A stretch of DNA of 8,236 bases from Firmicutes bacterium CAG:95. GTDB taxonomy: Bacteria > Bacillota > Clostridia > Lachnospirales > Lachnospiraceae. The position numbers and the translations under genes were made by a program. The notes beneath the pieces were generated by a model. That model was not told the DNA's origin and did no database searches. It saw nothing but the letters and a program-made list of their open reading frames with translations. The stretch covers positions 94,857-103,092 of the forward strand of contig FR902980.1 in the NCBI GenBank assembly GCA_000438155.1, in the 5' to 3' direction. Of the stretch, positions 6,346-8,236 are shown piece by piece. The first letter of the stretch is position 1. The number at the start of each line of letters is the position of its first letter.

Positions 6346-7440
6346 ATGATGGAGAGCGAAGGTAAGATTTTATTATTGTTAACCGGAGGCACGATCTGTT
6401 CCTTCGGGGATGAACAGGGGAACCGGCGGGATGTGGACATTCAGAAAGCGAAAGCGTTGCTTCTGCAATATTTTGAAGAATCGGATTCGCCCTGCGCTCA
6501 TCAGAAATTTGAAGTTGTTACCGTTTTAAATACTTTAAGCGAAAATATGACGATTCCGAAATGGAACGAATTACTCCGTTTTTTCAAAAAGTGTGATTTT
6601 TCACAGTATCGGGGAATCGTGATTGCCCATGGGACAGATACGCTGGCCTATACAGCTTCCCTGCTTGCGTTAGCGTTATCGAAGGTGGAGATTCCGGTAT
6701 TTCTGGTATCCAGCCAGTTACCGCTTAATCAGGAGGGCGCGAACGGAAATGAGAACTTCCGGCGTTCTGTGGAGCTGATTTGTGCAGGAATTCATTCCGG
6801 TGTCTATGTGGTGTACCGGAATGAGGACGGAAGGTGCTTTCTTCATCATGGAGGACATCTTGTAAGCAGCGGGGATTATTCCAACGACTTTTACAGCCGT
6901 GATGCGGTTTGCCTGGGTGAAGTCTCAAAGGTGATGGAAGGTGAATGTTCCAGGGCAGCGATGCACTTGAACCAATGGACGGAAGAACTGAAACGCGATA
7001 AGATCTGCAGTCAGCGGAATGGCAATGGAATTGACCTATCCCGTATGGGAGAATTGAAAAGCGATGTCCTGTGCATAGAACCATATGTGGGGCTTAATTA
7101 TCAGCAGATTGTACTTAATAAAGAAATCCGTGCAGTCATCCATGGTCTGTATCATTCGGCAACAGCCTGTATTGGAGGAACGAACGAGGAACAGAAATCG
7201 GAGTATTCCATGCTTCCGTTCCTGATGCGCTGCAGGGAAGCCAGGATTCCGGTAATCGTAACACCTTGTCCAAATGAGGCGGCATATGCTTCCGGCGTAT
7301 GGATGATGGAAGCAGGTGCAGTTCCGGTTTATGGGATGACGAAAGAGATGGTTTATGTGAAAACACTTCTGGCAGGAGTCCTTGGATATCCAAATGAAAA
7401 ATTATGTTCCTTTTTGAAAGAAGACGTATGTGGTGAGTAG
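6346..7440 (+). CDS. Asparaginase-fold protein, activity uncertain
   Basis: Cytoplasmic protein of the asparaginase/glutaminase family (type I-like), 364 residues with no signal peptide. The first catalytic threonine is present in LTGGTI (Thr16) and the second triad is intact in AHGTDTLAYTAS (Thr97, Asp98). The C-terminal part (GLNYQQIVL..AVIHGLYHSATAC) matches the family's second domain. Two expected residues are absent. No lysine lies in the segment about 158-190, where asparaginases have the catalytic Lys of the RGNR-TK motif; HHGGHLVSSGDYSNDF stands there. No tyrosine follows TGGTI in the flexible active-site loop. The substrate may thus differ. The start at 6346 is chosen because GGAGAG (6331-6336) sits 9 bases upstream. 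An ATG at 6322 overlaps the dehydrogenase and has its nearest purine-rich site 16 bases away. The gap to the dehydrogenase stop is only 4 bases, so the gene is probably the third in that operon. Confidence 0.85.
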   Translation: MMESEGKILLLLTGGTICSFGDEQGNRRDVDIQKAKALLLQYFEESDSPCAHQKFEVVTVLNTLSENMTIPKWNELLRFFKKCDFSQYRGIVIAHGTDTLAYTASLLALALSKVEIPVFLVSSQLPLNQEGANGNENFRRSVELICAGIHSGVYVVYRNEDGRCFLHHGGHLVSSGDYSNDFYSRDAVCLGEVSKVMEGECSRAAMHLNQWTEELKRDKICSQRNGNGIDLSRMGELKSDVLCIEPYVGLNYQQIVLNKEIRAVIHGLYHSATACIGGTNEEQKSEYSMLPFLMRCREARIPVIVTPCPNEAAYASGVWMMEAGAVPVYGMTKEMVYVKTLLAGVLGYPNEKLCSFLKEDVCGE

Positions 7441-7466
7441 ACACTGGAGGATTTTTATTGTAAAAT
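7438..7466 (+). promoter_or_regulatory. Sigma-A-type promoter for the EAL-like gene
   Basis: TAGACA (7438-7443, five of six to TTGACA) and TAAAAT (7461-7466, five of six to TATAAT) are separated by exactly 17 bases. This is the best promoter match I see in the window. The -35 box begins inside the asparaginase-like stop codon. The predicted start is near 7473, giving a leader of about 73 bases. It suggests that the downstream gene is expressed separately from the nucleotide-sugar operon. Confidence 0.6.
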
Positions 7467-7471
7467 AAACA

Positions 7472-7490
7472 TGACGATTCGAAATCGTTA
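7472..7490 (+). repeat. Short hairpin at predicted transcript start
   Basis: ACGATT (7474-7479) pairs with AATCGT (7483-7488) around CGA. The stem can be extended by one G-U and one U-A pair to 8 bp (7472-7490). It lies exactly at the predicted +1 of the promoter at 7438-7466. The bases after it (TTGTAGTTCC) are not a proper T-tract, so its use as a terminator for the upstream operon is doubtful. It could be an operator or a 5' stabilising hairpin. Confidence 0.4.
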
Positions 7491-7545
7491 TTGTAGTTCC
7501 AGACAGATAGATGATTGGTATTTTTGAGAGAAAGGCGAAGACAAA

Positions 7546-8236
7546 ATGCTTGCAACGTTAATACCTTTATTTGATGAAAATATGACCGTGAAGGCATATT
7601 CCTTATTTACCCAGAAGAAGAACTTCCTTTTAAATCCCAGCTTCTTAGGAACCGGAATGAATGATGGAGTAGGACAGATTCAGGGGTTTGAACTGATTGA
7701 AAATATGGGAATCGAGACCCTTTCCGGAGACAAGGAAGTATTTATTTCCATAAATAATATTTCTCTGTTTACGGATATCAATGAACAGTGTAAGGCGCCG
7801 CATGACCGCGTGGTGCTGCTTGTAGATAATGCGGTTCTGCCGAATGACATGTACATTAACCGCCTGAAAGAATTAAAGAACAGCGGATATAAGCTTGCTA
7901 TTCGTAAACTTCCGGTATCCAGCTTTGAGGATTACCGCCAGGTTCTTCTTCTGATGGATTATATTCTGCTCGATCATAAGAAGATTGATATTACGAAGGC
8001 AAGAATTTATTTTACGAAGATTTATCCGAACATCAAGCTTTGTGCCGGAAATATTGATACACAGGAAATTTTCGAGCAGTTGAAGGCAGAGGGCGGCTAC
8101 CAGCTCTATGAAGGAGCATTCTACCGTATGCCGGTAACGAAGGGAGAGGCAAAGGTCTCTCCGTTGAAGGTGAATTATATTGAACTTCTGAATATTGTGA
8201 ATGAACCGGACTTTGATTTGACAAAGGCAGCCGATG
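7546..8236 (+). CDS. Degenerate EAL-fold (YuxH-like EAL/HDOD) protein, 5' part
   Basis: Signalling-type protein cut by the right edge after 230 codons. The N-terminus (MLATLIPLFDENMTVKAYSLFTQ) follows the pattern of YuxH-like proteins (ARQPIFDR..VYGYELLFR), which join an EAL-like domain to an HDOD domain. The glutamate of the EAL/ELL motif is replaced by Ser19. Further along, LAIRKLPVSSF has Arg120-Lys121 where active EAL domains have DDFG; DYILLD (138-143) has Leu141 in place of the Lys of DYIKID; and CAGNIDT (166-172) has Gly in place of the Glu of AEGVET. The stretch GGYQLYEGAFYRMPV matches the end of the EAL fold. Every catalytic position I could align is lost, so phosphodiesterase activity is unlikely. 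An HDOD domain is expected beyond the window (family knowledge). The ATG at 7546 has AAAGG (7531-7535) 10 bases upstream. Confidence 0.75.
   Translation, partial: MLATLIPLFDENMTVKAYSLFTQKKNFLLNPSFLGTGMNDGVGQIQGFELIENMGIETLSGDKEVFISINNISLFTDINEQCKAPHDRVVLLVDNAVLPNDMYINRLKELKNSGYKLAIRKLPVSSFEDYRQVLLLMDYILLDHKKIDITKARIYFTKIYPNIKLCAGNIDTQEIFEQLKAEGGYQLYEGAFYRMPVTKGEAKVSPLKVNYIELLNIVNEPDFDLTKAAD

Noticed and set aside
7136..7597. Minus-strand 153-codon frame at the end of the asparaginase-like gene
   Set aside because: It is antisense to a well-supported gene and to the promoter and start of the EAL-like gene, and has no family motif.
1..8236. CRISPR array, tRNA/rRNA, insertion sequence or prophage genes
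   Set aside because: No regularly spaced repeats, no cloverleaf or rRNA-like segments, and no transposase or integrase motifs were seen on either strand.

Overview
The window looks like a chromosomal segment of an anaerobic low-to-mid GC Firmicute, most likely a Lachnospiraceae-type Clostridia. The grounds are compact + strand operons, strong AGGAGG-type ribosome binding sites, a short bacterial glycogen/maltodextrin phosphorylase beside CUT1-type sugar permeases, and a degenerate EAL/HDOD (YuxH-like) protein. This placement is inferred from gene types and sequence style, not from a database match. All convincing genes lie on the + strand. I saw no rRNA, tRNA, CRISPR array, insertion sequence or phage gene.

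Left block (1-3464): the end of a MalF-like permease, a complete MalG-like permease translationally coupled to it by a TAATG overlap, and 25 bases later a GT35 alpha-glucan phosphorylase. Together these read as the end of an alpha-glucan or maltodextrin uptake and phosphorolysis operon. The transporter brings in oligosaccharide and the phosphorylase releases glucose-1-phosphate.

Middle gap (3465-4014): 550 AT-rich bases without a conventional gene, but rich in regulatory-looking structure. It holds a promoter-like pair (3605-3632) followed at once by a strong ribosome binding site and a 17-codon mini-ORF whose start and stop regions can pair alternately with one shared arm. It also holds a perfect 8-bp inverted repeat enclosing about 90 nt, a second hairpin, and a possible 24-codon ORF. 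A second promoter-like site (3873-3900) has its -10 box inside a near-palindrome, and a long two-stem hairpin (3908-3956) would form the very 5' end of that transcript. A cluster of tiny upstream ORFs lies just before the next gene. This is the most interesting part of the window.

Right block (4015-7440): UDP-glucuronate 4-epimerase, UDP-glucose 6-dehydrogenase (ATGA overlap) and an asparaginase-fold protein (4-base gap), tightly spaced as one operon. The first two form a two-step route UDP-glucose -> UDP-glucuronate -> UDP-galacturonate (or a 4-epimer), supplying acidic sugars for surface polysaccharide. No glycosyltransferase or polymerase gene is in view. The asparaginase-like gene is an odd partner and lacks an expected catalytic lysine and tyrosine.

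Right edge (7441-8236): a good sigma-A-type promoter straddles the asparaginase-like stop codon, with a short hairpin at its predicted transcription start. It drives a truncated gene for an EAL-fold protein in which every catalytic EAL position I could align is substituted, so it is probably a c-di-GMP-independent regulator rather than a phosphodiesterase.
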